This document shows positions 1-10,800 of a DNA stretch of 64,000 nt, in pieces; within the stretch, counting starts at the first letter, position 1, and each line of letters opens with the position of its first letter. The translations under genes and the position numbers were made by a program. The DNA is from Erodium maritimum (Eukaryota; Streptophyta; Magnoliopsida; Geraniales; Geraniaceae), in contig OY997589.1 in assembly GCA_963921825.1 (NCBI GenBank), positions 79,716,523-79,780,522 on the forward strand, written 5' to 3'. Under the pieces are notes generated by a model, which searched no databases, was not told the origin of the DNA, and saw only the letters and a program-made list of their open reading frames with translations.

Positions 1-673
1 AGGTTATTGTCTCTCCTTAAGTTATATATGTGGCTTGTTGGAAATATGATCATCCCTAGATTTAGGCTCGTTAAGATTTCCGTTGTATTCATATCCAACT
101 TTTGGGAGGGGGCCCGTCTGTCTTTTAGGTTGTGGCCTCTAACGGGTTGTACTGGGTCTTTAGGCCTTGGAAATCTACGAGTCCTGCATTTTTGGGTTTT
201 GAGTTTCAGTGATTTTTCACCGGATTATCTATGTTGATCAGCGATGTTGGTCGTTGGCTTGTTGGTGTCCTTCAACTCTCTAAGTTTGGGAGCCGATGAG
301 ATACAATATTCTCCTCAAATTCGGGTAGTGTTATGGGAGTTTTCAGCGGTGGACGATTTTCTTTTTTGAGCTTCATGGTTGACAAATTTGGGTAGTAGAC
401 CTTTTTTGTGTGCTTCATGGTTGCTAAATCTAGGTTCTAGACTCAATTTTATCTGTTTTGTCTTGTGCTTATATGATTGTTATATTCAGTTTCCAAACGA
501 TTGTCTCCCTTGTTGGGTTTCTGTTGAGGTTGTGCTCTCATGCCAACTCTCGAGTCTGTATAATATCACTCTCAAGTTTGTAGCTAGAACACCTTCATGT
601 ACTTCTCTTTGTCCTCTCTTTTCAATCTTTGAAAAATAGAGATATTTATATACTGCTTTGCTGATAAAAAAAA
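1..673 (+). mobile_element. 3' part of a LINE-like poly(A) retroposon
   Basis: No coding domain is recognisable. The segment ends in TTTGCTGATAAAAAAAA at about 657-673. The same tail occurs on the minus strand at the 3' end of the retroposon at 17992-19387, where it is bounded by a target-site duplication. By that comparison this is the 3' end of a related plus-strand, non-LTR-type retroposon whose 5' end lies left of the window. The body is T-rich on the plus strand, like the untranslated tail of the other copy. Orientation is well supported; the family is inferred. Confidence 0.45.
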
Positions 674-900
674 GGAACAACCTGAACCGCACTGCATTTT
701 CCTATTCTATTTCCATTGACGCCATAACATTGCCTTTATCATGATTATCTCTTCCTATAATCTCAGGCGCAAACCTATATCTATCATGACGAAGATGACG
801 ACGACCTTGAGCGACGACGACAAAAGGATAGAAGGAGGATTAAATTGTGGGAGCGGAAAAAACAAGGATTGGTTCCTAAAGAGGACGATGCAGGTTGTGG

Positions 901-1198
901 CTCGCGCAACCATGCACCATCTCATGTCATGGATGTTCGCCTCTTGGTTGTGTCTTTTCATGGTTGTGGTGTATAAACTCATGACGGTCGTACCGATGTC
1001 GGAGCTGGTCAATATGGATTTTATGGCCACACGACGCCTTTATCGGTGTCTCGCACGGCCATGCACCAGCTCATGTCCTGGATGTTCGCCTCTTGGTTGT
1101 GGCTTTTCATGGTTGTGGTGTATAAACTCATGATGTTCTTATCGATGTCGGAGCTTGTCGATCAAGATTTTGTGGCCACACGACTCCTTCATCGCTGT
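901..1198. repeat. Tandem duplication, two copies of a 149 bp unit
   Basis: Bases 901-1049 and 1050-1198 are two head-to-tail copies of one 149 bp unit. Both contain the block ATGGATGTTCGCCTCTTGG, a GGTTGTGGTGTATAAACTCA block, a CGATGTCGGAGC block and TGGCCACACGAC. They differ at scattered positions, so the duplication is not very recent. Open frames run through it, but I recognise no protein. The surrounding 674-1240 stretch shows nothing else I can name. Confidence 0.8.
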
Positions 1199-1299
1199 CC
1201 AGCTTCTACCTCTTTTTTTTGGTGTTGCATCGGCGTCTCAGTGTGAATAAAGCCCCTCGCCGCTGTGTGTGATGCTCCTTCCGAGTGAGTGGAGTCCTC

Positions 1300-1918
1300 A
1301 TATTCCTCCCATCCTTCCTCCCTCTTTGAACGCTTTCTTCCAACAGACACTGATTTAGTAGTCGGTGGTCTTGGATGGAACTTCTGTTAAACCAGATGTC
1401 CTCCCTTAGGTGCCTCTCCTATAGGTGGTCTCTTGTCTGGTTTTGCAACCGGGACCCGAATAGTTGGTCATGTTCTTCCTCCTTTCCTGACTTGGTGCTA
1501 CTGGAGCGAAAAGGCGGGTTGGGACACCCGAGGATCCACTTAGGCAGACCCAATCTGTCCCCAGGAATGGTTTCCTGTGATGGGATCTCATGAGAGCCAT
1601 GCGAGGGTCAGTTGGGGACCTTAGGGAAGGATCCTTACTCCATCATTCCAACGGGCAAGCTGGGAATAGATGACCCACACAACTACAACCAAAGAAGTGG
1701 TCGGGCAACCGTTCATATGACACATGGAGAAGGGTACGTACCTGGAAATCAGTGAGCCGAAACCAAAACTGGCTCTACAAGGGGACCAAATATACACACG
1801 GATCCGAATACGCATGAAGCCCCCTAAACACATGTGGTCTGCATCATCATCAACGGCAAGACAGACATCAAGAGCCCCTCCCAACCGGAAGCTCACCCTT
1901 TTTTTTTCATGCTCCTAC
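1300..1918 (-). pseudogene. LINE ORF1 fragment: end of DUF4283 region, zinc knuckle and C-terminal part
   Basis: On the minus strand the text DDDADHMCLGGFMRIRIRV matches the 'D...MGRFLRVRI.VDI..PL' stretch that follows DUF4283 in plant LINE ORF1. It is followed, after a frame change, by VPFSYERLPDFFGC and a Cys/Pro-rich end typical of the 'YE.LP.FC..CG..GH' zinc knuckle. Further down, a KRSKREEGWEEYEDST-like basic/acidic stretch could be the C-terminus. At least two frame changes and a stop interrupt it. It continues directly from the fragment at 3895-4649 once the Harbinger insertion between them is set aside. Confidence 0.6.
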
Positions 1919-2596
1919 TAAGAGCATCCACAACCATCTCGCCGGCTGCCGGCGAGATGGCGTTGGCGAGATGGATTAAAATATTGGTTTTTAATCTCCC
2001 AGCCAGCTCACCGCCAGCAAGCTCTGCAGTGGCGATTTTGTTGTCGGTGGGGAGCCGCCGGCGAGATGGGAAAAAACATATTTAAAACAAAAAAATTATA
2101 AAATTAACACCACAATTTTATTATAATTACAATAATTACCAAACACACGATACATAAAAACATCTCTTCCTCGGCACTTCAGGGTGTGATGGTACGACGG
2201 CCATTGATGCTTCGAACAAGAGGAAAAAATTAGAACAAAAGAAGGTTGGGAGTAAGAGAGAGAATTGGGAAAAGAGGTGTGAAAAATGAAGAAGGAGGGG
2301 TGCAATTTATAGGCCAAGCCGCCGGCCATTTTGGGGCATTTTGGTCTTTTTGGTGGTGGTGGCAATAATGGCACACATCCCAAGAAACCTACAATGCACT
2401 AAATGTAAAAAAAACTACTAATTGTTTTAAATTATTCAAAAAACAACATTGCATTACCTAAACAGAAAATGCAACTTTTAAAAAAAAGTACTAATTTTTT
2501 TAACTTAATTTAAAACAACAATTCATTAACGAAACAGGAAATACAACTTACACAAAAACACAATTACTTAAACTAAAGAGCGACGTCACTGGTTCA

Positions 2597-3166
2597 TCAG
2601 ATTGCATAAAATCGCAAGTTGTGCATTGTGTGCCTCGAGCTGGGGGGAGTCATGGCCGAAGTGTCCCTTGCTTCCGCGAACACCCACTGATCGAATGCCT
2701 TCAGCTTCAGCTGCGCGACGGTCTCAATGGTCCGGGCAGTGCTTGCTTCTTTGGCAGCTAAATGGGCCATCTGGACACGCTCGGCAACCGCAACCTTAGG
2801 GGGTGCAGAGTTTTTACCTCTGAGCCTCGCAGCCTTGGCAGCCTTCTGGCCCATAGGCCTCTGGTACGGCGGTTGGCACTCCGTATCAGTACCCGTCATC
2901 TGCTGACTGCCCTCAAACGCCGCGTCTTCACGAGTGCGCTTCCCCGAGTCGCTAGACTCCTCGACATCGAACTGAGTACGCGATGTCCCTTCATCGGGCT
3001 CCTCAACGGCAAAATAATATGAATTCCACTTGTTTTCGCCTTTAACAAGATTCCACCAATGTTTCCATATGAATGCATGTCCATACGCTTGAAGATATTT
3101 TTCCTCGGTCAAAGTCATGATTTCATCATCCGAACGGCCGCTCCGGTGGTCCCTGCAGTTCTTCAC
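2597..3166 (-). pseudogene. PIF/Harbinger ORF1, C-terminal (NAM-associated-like) part
   Basis: This 189-codon frame continues the ORF1 product of 3276-3560 in another frame. It contains an aromatic block (AFIWKHWWNLVKGENKWNSYY) like the family's 'W..LK...KW' segment. Then come an acidic linker and RPMGQKAAKAARLRGK, which matches the conserved 'RP.G.K.AK' basic motif of the NAM-associated C-terminal domain. A predicted helical, Ala/Lys-rich tail follows. No transposase gene lies beside it. Recognition of the RPMGQKAAK motif is clear; the exact domain limits are approximate. Confidence 0.65.
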
Positions 3167-3275
3167 AAACAGCCCCTAGAAGCTCGTCACTTTGGTATTT
3201 GTCTACTTCCAGTGGTCTTTGCACTGCTTAGCCGACCTCAACGGATCATCCCGGCCTCGAGTACCAGCAAGTTCT

Positions 3276-3560
3276 TCAGCGATGGCCCCCCCAGTACTTC
3301 AGATTATGCTTCTGGTTGCCGTGAATTGAGTCGTACGAGTGGTGCATCCAAGCTCGAACTAACCGCTCGTCCTCGTCGGTGCTCCACAAGACACGCTTCG
3401 CTTTGCCCTTTGATGGACCCACGCCGGCGGGCTCGGTAAGAGTTGGAGAGGAATTGACTGTCGGGTTGGGGGAAAGGTTTGGTGAAAAGAATTCTTGCGA
3501 TATTGCGTCGTCCGTCATCACCCTATAAATGCTTCCCCATTCGTTGAGATCGAAAGACAT
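3276..3560 (-). pseudogene. PIF/Harbinger ORF1, N-terminal Myb/SANT part
   Basis: A 94-codon frame with the motif WSTDEDERLVRAWMHHSYDS, the first helix of the Myb/SANT-like domain found in Harbinger ORF1 and in plant 'glutathione S-transferase T3-like' proteins derived from it. In the family this protein binds the element's DNA and helps bring the transposase into the nucleus. The start is the first ATG downstream of the TATA box at 3646-3653. The frame shifts just after YWGGHR, where the family continues YWG.IA.... The remainder lies in other frames towards 2597, so the gene is a pseudogene. Confidence 0.7.
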
Positions 3561-3645
3561 TGTAACAGAAATTTGGAAGTGGATGTAGAGGGAAAAAGAG
3601 AGAATAGATGATGAATGTGGGTGAAAAATGAATTGTGAAGGGTCT

Positions 3646-3653
3646 TATTTATA
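3646..3653 (-). promoter_or_regulatory. TATA box of Harbinger ORF1
   Basis: TATAAATA on the minus strand, about 86 bp upstream of the ATG at 3560, inside the element and in the correct orientation for its ORF1. No other strong TATA lies between it and the ATG. Confidence 0.5.
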
Positions 3654-3894
3654 GGGGGAAAGTAAAAATAAAATAAATGTGGGTGCCAACGACCAGACAC
3701 GTGTCGCCAACGGCCGGCGCGGCGACCGAGGCTGGCTCAGTCAACCTCGCCAACGAGGAGTGCCAGCGGTGAGCTTAACGGCTCTCTTCCTCGCCAGCGC
3801 CCTCCCCGCCTGCTCCCCGCCAGCTCCCAGCCAGTTCCTTGCCGGCGTTTTCTCCCCGCCAACGCCTTACCGTCCATGGTTGTGGATGCTCTAA

Positions 3895-4649
3895 GAGGTT
3901 GGAGATGTGAGCCTAAACTAAAAAGTGGTAAAATAGCATATCGCCTGGTCTCATATGAGCTCGAAGGTCTGTAAAGATAACCAAGGAGTTTCTGAAGCCC
4001 CACAGCCCCCCTACTAGTACTCGAGCACGTTCTCTCGCCGTCTTGAAAAAGAAGGCCACTACCCCATCCTCCAACGATCTAGCCTCCACATGTCTCATGT
4101 CCCACAAGTCTTCTATCGAGGCTACCAGATTCTTCCAAAAAATTGGATGAGTAATTAGGACTTTTAAAGCGAGAGCATAAGCGAAGTTCGGCCCCCGTCC
4201 ACAAACCTCCGAGGGAGGTACTATCACCTCCTTGATCCTCATACTGTAACCGAGCTCTCACATCCCGTCATGACCATTAAAAATTTCCCCCATGGACCGG
4301 ATCGGATCAAAAGAAGGTCTACCCGACTAGAAGGGCCAGACCTGTACCGACTGGATGGACTAGACCTGGTTGCAGCAGGAAAACCCAGAGGCCCACCCAT
4401 TTGGCCCAGACCATCTCTGGTCCATGTTGGTTCTCTAAGGGGATGACCCTGGCCTCCTTGGGCCCTAAGGCCCATGTCTGATGATCCACGACCTAGGGAT
4501 GAGTTCAAGGAGTCCAAGTTGTGCGGCCCACCGAACGAATCCCTTAAAGGTCTTTCCCCTCGTGCCATCTCCATGGTGCTCTCTCCCACTGGTCGTCCGA
4601 CACCGGTTCATTAGGGATCACCGGATATCGTCCCCCATAGGTTCCCATG
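3895..4649 (-). pseudogene. LINE ORF1 fragment with DUF4283 domain
   Basis: The frame at 4242-3913 includes FWKNLVASIEDLWDMRHVEA, then VVAFFFKTARERARVLVGG and WGFRNSLVIF. This is the DUF4283 pattern ('...FFH..DRERVL.GGPW.F.N.LLVL') of plant LINE ORF1. Upstream (4589-4239) is a Gly/Pro/Ser-rich leader in another frame. The right edge is the solo-LTR insertion (TSD ACCTG) and the left edge is the Harbinger insertion (TSD TAA). It continues into 1918 on one side and 7235 on the other. Stops and frame changes show it is dead. Confidence 0.65.
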
Positions 4650-4919
4650 ACCTGTGTCACGCCCCAAATCCGGTTCTTGCCCGGACCCGAGGCATGACTA
4701 GTAATAAACGAGTAAAAGACGGTAATTCAAAGATTAGTTCCTGAAAATCTCCAATAATGAAAACAAAACCGCGAAACTGAGTTCAAAACATAGTAACCCT
4801 CAGGGGGTGTAATAATAATCCTCCACAAGTTTGGTTCAAAACATAAAAGTAAAAAGGTACGAAGTCTCTATCACGCACCCACACCGAGAAGCTCCCGCGC
4901 TTCTACTCCTCAATCAAGC

Positions 4920-4968
4920 CTGTAAACACAACGGTAAAATCATAGGGGTGAGCTTACGCTCAGTAGGG
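4920..4968 (-). promoter_or_regulatory. Conserved LTR motif: CTACTGAGCGTAAGCTCAC plus acceptor-like CAG/G
   Basis: Minus strand: CCCTACTGAGCGTAAGCTCA followed by CCCC at 4968-4945, then a T-rich tract and TTTACAG/G at 4920/4919. TGAGC and GCTCA can pair as a short hairpin, and CTCAC fits the plant branch-point pattern. The same layout recurs in every Tekay-type LTR of this window. A role in splicing or RNA processing is inference. Confidence 0.45.
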
Positions 4969-5336
4969 AAAACGCATAACGAAGTGGACTTTAAACTCAT
5001 TAAATTCAACAGTAGAGTTAACACATAACTCTTAACAATCACAAGCAGAAGATAAACCGATCAATGCCGTGGCACGTGAAGTCACCACCCTCCGATCCAC
5101 ATCTTATGTGTCCTCTCGGATTTTCCCTCCAATCCAGAGGAGACGCATATCATTGAGACTATCGGAAACACCCTTCAGGGTACATATCGTCGGAAGTCTC
5201 AGAAACGTCTCCAAGGGATTTTAGATCCTCGGGAACCCAGGGCCATACTCCCATAGGAAGCGCACACGTGGGCAATTTAATAATAAGCAGTTAATAATTG
5301 AATAACGCACTCAACCGAAATACGAAGTAATCCAAG

Positions 5337-5430
5337 CTCAACCATCACCAATCCAATTCTACACATGGCTCAACCATCACCAATCCAATTCCACACATGG
5401 CTCAACCATCACCAATTCATCACAACACAT
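5337..5430. repeat. 32 bp minisatellite inside the solo LTR, about three copies
   Basis: Copies at 5337-5368 and 5369-5400 are nearly identical (CTCAACCATCACCAATCCAA core), and a diverged third copy runs to about 5430. It lies roughly 680-775 bp from the LTR's 3' end. Confidence 0.85.
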
Positions 5431-6207
5431 AGTACCCGAGTCACGCAACCATAGCACACCAAATACACAATCCCAACTTACCGTTCACTTACCAGTTCGA
5501 ACCACCGGGGCATCGATCACCTGATTGCACCGCTCGGTACAACTAGTCATACTCGATGCTCCAAACAACCATTCAAGTAATCAAGTAAACATTCGAATGC
5601 AATCAACGAACAAGTACGAGTGTAAACAACCAATCATGCAAGCTTTCAAACGAGCAAACAAACATGCGATTTCACTAGTTCCATTAGACTCTTTAGCCTA
5701 TCCACTAAGCAATCAACAATCAAGCATGTGATCCTAACACGCAGCTAATCCGAGGGCTTTGCCAAGGCTCCTCTACCAGACAATCAATTCCCAAGTATTG
5801 AAAGCGAATTACACTAGTGATTGGCATCCTAATCGGTCACCACTAGACATTCCGGTTATTAGAAATTGAAAGACGATTATACTAGTTGTTCGCATCCTAT
5901 ATGCATTTCTAGGACCTTTTCCAATTTTATTAACCTACCATGCATACTAAACATCGTAAACGAGAGGTTAAGGCTTTCCCTACCTCAAGGTCCTCCTCTT
6001 CAACGCTTTGATGAAGTCCGGTGATCACCACGTCGCTCTTCCCTCGGGTCCCGGCGTGATCCTTGCTTCTCTAGCTCGATCCCCAAAGTCTTGGACACAA
6101 AGAAACGCTAATTAGACTCCACTTAAACAGCAAGAAAGATCCCCAAAACCCTTCCAAAGTTCAGCTCAAAACCAAAGTACAAAACCCTCAAGAAACCCTC
6201 ACCCTGG

Positions 6208-6345
6208 TCGGTCACGGACCTGGTCACGGATCCGTGACGTTAACCCTCACGGTTACCGTCACGGAGCCGTGACGAGTGCCGTCACGGACTCCCTCACGGA
6301 GCCGTGACGTTGCCCGTCACGGGATCCGTCACGGATCCGTGGCGC
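6208..6345. repeat. Cluster of short palindromes built on TCACGGANCCGTGA
   Basis: Within about 140 bp there are repeated copies of the perfect or near-perfect palindromes TCACGGATCCGTGA and TCACGGAGCCGTGA, separated by related TCACGG half-sites. The density of half-sites and palindromes is far above chance. The segment lies in the upstream half of the LTR. Confidence 0.8.
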
Positions 6346-7234
6346 ACCAGGGCAGTTTCGCCCTTCTTCAACCTCCAGCTCCAAAACTCCGAAAAACCAC
6401 CTTCAAACCCAGAATTTTACCCCTTCCAACTCCCAAAACAGTCCAAATCCTTCAATACTCCTCTACCCATGGTAGGAATCAACACACAAACAAGTTTCCA
6501 ATGATTCATCAAATCAACCCACTTCAAAAGCTCCAACAAACTATTGATTTCTCAACAAAAACCCAACAAAGCTTCTCATCAACAACATCTCCCACCATTT
6601 CTACTCAATCCCAACAACATCTAGCAATTTTCACCCAAAACCCATGGAAATAGATGAAGAGAAATGAGGATTAGAGAGTTCCATTACCTCTAGAATGTCG
6701 AGATGAAGAAGATGCTAGTGGTTTTGAGGGTGGATGGCTAGAGGAAGACTCCAAGTGGCCTCTTCTTCCTTGATTTTCCTTCAAGCCTCCATGGGAGCTC
6801 TTCTCCCTTGCTTCTCCTCTAAGTTTCGGCTACACCAATGCAAAAATGAATTGATTTTTCTTCTCCAATCACATATAATACCTAGATGTAGCAATGACCT
6901 AAAAGCCCTTGAGCTAGATTCCCTTGTAGTAGCTTTTGGGAGGGTAAAAGGGACTATGACTATCCCTTTTCTCTCTTTCAACCAAAAGAAGACAAGTGTC
7001 CACCTAGGTCATTTAATCTTCCAAAGTAATTTCCAGCACTTTTAAAAAAATAACGCTTTAGTCGATAAAAAGTCTCGTTTTGACCAAATTTGACTTTAAC
7101 CAATATTATACTCAAACGAAAGGGTTTTCTCCCCTGAAGCCAACCGTGATAATGGCTAATTCGTTTGGGTTCCGGAAAAGTCCCGAGTGACTTCCGGAGT
7201 CACCGGTTCGACCGGAAGCGGGTCTTACAACCTG

Positions 7235-7665
7235 GATGTCGTGGTCCTCCGACCCTAGTTCCTTAGTCAAAACCCAGCCCAAGCGAAATTACCCATAATC
7301 TCCACCTTCACGAGCACTCACCAAAGACGACGGGTTTGATAAACCCTTCACCATGCCCTGCTCTGTATGTCATGGACGTGGTCTCGGACCTCCCACCGGA
7401 GTGCGCCGCACCAGACCTCACGGTTGCTCCAGAAGGTAACCTTGAGATCGTCGTCCTCCATTTCCCCTAGATGTCGTCGGACGTCTCTCCTTTGCCCTGC
7501 TACGGAGAAAACATGAAACTGATCTCCCAACGCCGCCCCTCCCGAGGACGGTGAAGTTGGTTCAGGAGATCGTGAAGTCACACGAGACAGCGAGGGTGGG
7601 GAGGCCGACGGGAAGAGACCCACTGTATTAGCCTCAGAGTCCCCACCACTGGATGCATGGTGGCT
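7235..7665 (-). pseudogene. LINE ORF1, N-terminal Ser/Pro-rich part
   Basis: Minus-strand reading gives DSHHASSGGDSEANTVGLFP, then PSASPPSLSRVTSRSPEPTS and a frame to 7348. It continues the ORF1 start at 12528-12470 directly once the copia element between them is set aside, because GTCAG is duplicated on both sides. A low-complexity Ser/Pro N-terminus ahead of DUF4283 is common in plant LINE ORF1. The frame closes at 7348, before the solo LTR begins. Confidence 0.55.
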
Positions 7666-7670
7666 GTCAG

Positions 7671-7811
7671 TATTGTAAATGATTTTTGCTGCCGTGTTCT
7701 ATTCATTGAGTCCTATCTTATACATGTGGTTTAGTATCCTAGATATACATGGATACAATTTTGAAATACAAATACAACTATTTCAAATACATGATATTAT
7801 CTTATCTAACA
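7671..7811 (-). repeat. 3' LTR of the Ale-like copia element
   Basis: 141 bp, near-identical to 12324-12464. On the minus strand it begins TGTTAGATAAGATAA and ends TTTACAATA. The exact end is fixed by the GTCAG duplication at 7666-7670. The stop codon of pol lies in the first bases of this LTR. Confidence 0.92.
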
Positions 7812-10800
7812 CTCTCCCTCAGTCAGAACGAGCGCTGGGCGAAAGTTCAGGCTGGACCGGAAATCATCGAAGAGAACCTTAGGTAGACCTTTGGTGAAAA
7901 TATCAGCCAACTGAGAACGAGAGGGAACATGAAGGACTCGAACCTGACCTCGGGCAACTTTCTCACGAACAAAATGAATGTCCATTTCAATATGCTTCGT
8001 ACGCTGGTGCTGAACTGGGTTCCCGGCAAGATAAATGGCGCTGACATTGTCGCAATAGATAATAGTAGCACGAGGAACCGGACAGTGAAGCTCAATGAGC
8101 AAATTGCGAAGCCAGCATGACTCAGGTACAACATTGGCAACACCACGATACTCAGCCTCAGTACTCGATCGGGACAACGTGGGTTGACGCTTCGATGACC
8201 AAGACAGAATATTATCTCCCATAAAAACACAATAGCCGAAAGTAGACCGGCGGGTGTCAGGACAACCACCCCAATCAGCATCGGTGAAGGCAGACAAAGA
8301 GTCGGAAGTCGAGCGATAGATGTGAAGACCCAAGTGCAATGTACCCTGAACATAGCGAAGCACCCTTTTAAGAGCACGGAAATGAGCCTCTCGAGGATCG
8401 TGCATGTGAAGACATAATTGCTGAACAACATAAGATAGATCTGGACGAGTGAACGTCAAATACTGCAAGGCACCGGCAAGGCTCCGATAGAGTGAAGGAT
8501 CAGGAACCGGCTCACCATCAGAGGCACTGAGCTTGGACTTGGTGTCAACTGGAGTCGCCGCAGGAGAGCAAGACGTCATGCCCACACGAGCCAAAATAGA
8601 TTCAGCATAGGTCCGTTGAGAGAGAAATAAGCCCGAAGACAAAGAAGACACCGCAATGCCCAGAAAGGAACTAAGGTGCCCCAAATCCTTCATAGCAAAC
8701 TCCTGATTAAGACGAGACATAACAGACAAGCGAAGCGCCTCGGTAGAGGTGGTGAGTATAATATCGTACACGTATAAAAGGATATAAGCAATGTCTGTAC
8801 CATGTTTATAAATGAATAAAGAATGATCAGAGGTGCTGTGTCGAAAACCAATTTTCTCCGCGTAATCCGTGAACCGTTGATACCATGCCCGAGGTGCCTG
8901 CTTTAGACCATAAATAGATTTCTTCAAGAGACAAACGTGGTCCGGAAGAGAAGTACTCCGAAAACCCAATGGTTGATGCATGTAGACCGTCTCCGATAAA
9001 TGTCCATGAAGAAACGTGTTCTTGACATCCAATTGGTGAATGGGCCAAGAACGAGAGACGGCAATACTGAGAACGGTACGAATAATGGAGGGCTTGACCA
9101 CCAGACTGAACGTCTCGTCACAATCAACTCCCACCTGCTGTGACCTGCCATCACCAACAAGACAAGCCTTATACCGCTCAAAAGAACCGTCAGCATGGCG
9201 TTTATGGCGAAAAATCCAAATACATCGAATAACATTGGTATTAGGAGGACGAGGGACCAAGGCCCACGTCCCATTACTAATAAGAGCAGAGTATTCGTCA
9301 ATCATGACCCTTTTCCAATTAGGATCAAGGAGTGCGGCTCGGGGGTTGGGTGGTAAAGGAGAGATACCTGAGGAAACAGACAAGTTAAAAAGTTGTTTAG
9401 GTCGAAGGATACCGCGCTTCCCACGAGTAGCCATGGGGTGAACGTTCCGAGGATCTACACGGGGAGGCAACGGTGCAGGAACAACCGAGGGAGCAGGAGT
9501 GGGGCAAGCCGGTGATGGGTTAGGTGTCGGTATGGGGTTGGTGTGGGGTTCGTCAAACAAAACAGGAGCATGGGTCAGTATAGGAGAAATAGGGGAGTCC
9601 AAAAATGAAAATGGGTCCGGGTTGGGTTTAGCTGGTGTAGAAAAAGGAAATATGGACTCATCAAAAAAAACATGCCGTGAGATAAGAATCTTACCCGTCG
9701 AGATGTCAAAACATTTGTACCCTCTGTGGTTGGAGGGGAACCCCAAGAAGACACAGGGAGTAGATCGCTGAGCGAGTTTATGAATAGTGCCTGGAGGAAA
9801 TAAAGGATAACACAAACAGCCAAAGACACGAAGATGATCATAAGTGGGATCACGATGATAAAGCACCTTAGTCGGAGTGATAAAATTCAAAGTGCGACTC
9901 GGAGTAATATTGAGCAAGTATGTGGCCATGGAAAGAGAATGATGCCAAAAATGTGCAGGAACCGAGGAATGACTCATGATGGATCGTATGACGTTATTAA
10001 TAGAATGAATCTTTCGTTCGGCACGACCATTTTGGGAGGACGTGTGGGGACACGAAAACCTGAAAACCATCCCGTTAGTGGAACAAAACTATTGAAAAGA
10101 ACGATTATCAATTTCTTTGCCATTATCACATTGAAAAGATTTAATTTTGCAACCGAATTGAGTGGAAACAAATGCACTAAAAGCAAGAAATACAGAGAAC
10201 ACCTGTGATTTAGCACTCAAAGGAAAAGTCCAAAGAAAATTTGAATAATCATCCAGAAAGAGCACATAATATTTATGACCAGAAGAACTCAAAATGGGAG
10301 ACGTCCAGAGATCACAATGAATAATGTCAAATGGGGATAATGTAGATGAAATAGAATCCATAAAAGGCAACCGGACTTGTTTACCATAAACACAAGCCGG
10401 ACAAACAAAGTCCAATGTTTTATTACATGAAATAGAGTTTTACGAGCAAATAGACCTAAAAACCGCAGGACAAGGATGGCCCAACCGACTATGCCAAATT
10501 GAGGACGAAATAGCAGCTAAAGCGACATGAGGTGATGAGTGTGACAACGAGGAAACGGGGTATAGATCCCCCGAACTATTGCATCGCATGATTGGGGTTC
10601 CCGTCTGTAAATCCTTCACAGAAAATCCACAAGGGTCAAATTCAACTGATACATGATTATCACAGACAAATCGACGAACATATATAAGATTTTTAACTAA
10701 CTTGGGGGCATGGAGTACATTATTTAAAACTAAAGGTGGATTCGGGTGAGGTAAAATTGCACGTCCTTGACCATGAATTGGAATTACGGAACCATTACCA

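Larger units (their letters stand above)
1922..3891 (-). mobile_element. PIF/Harbinger DNA transposon derivative, ORF1 only
   Basis: The ends are perfect 16 bp terminal inverted repeats, GAGCATCCACAACCAT at 1922-1937 and its complement at 3876-3891. They are flanked by TAA at 1919-1921 and 3892-3894, the 3 bp target duplication of PIF/Harbinger elements. Inside the left end, CTCGCCGGC/GCCGGCGAG makes a further short hairpin. The 1970 bp body carries only the Myb/SANT-type ORF1 (minus strand) with a TATA box; there is no room for, and no trace of, the DDE transposase. It is therefore a non-autonomous, internally deleted copy. It sits within a LINE ORF1. The intact ends and TSD suggest a fairly recent insertion. 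Confidence 0.9.
4655..7229 (-). mobile_element. Tekay-type gypsy solo LTR (2575 bp)
   Basis: On the minus strand it begins TGTAAGACCCGC and ends GGATTTGGGGCGTGACA, the same start and end as the LTRs of the Tekay-like element at 30514-41024. It is flanked by perfect ACCTG duplications at 4650-4654 and 7230-7234. No internal region remains, so it is a solo LTR left by LTR-LTR recombination. It contains a 32 bp minisatellite (5337-5430), a cluster of CACGGATCCGTG-type palindromes (6208-6345) and the conserved LTR motif at 4945-4968. It lies within a LINE ORF1. The intact TSD implies the insertion itself is not ancient. Confidence 0.9.

Noticed and set aside
741-1133. 130-codon open frame on the plus strand
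   Set aside because: It runs through the 149 bp tandem duplication, so its repeated peptide is a by-product of the repeat; no known domain.
5337-5430. Regularly spaced repeats as a CRISPR array
   Set aside because: Direct head-to-tail copies without unique spacers, in plant DNA inside an LTR.
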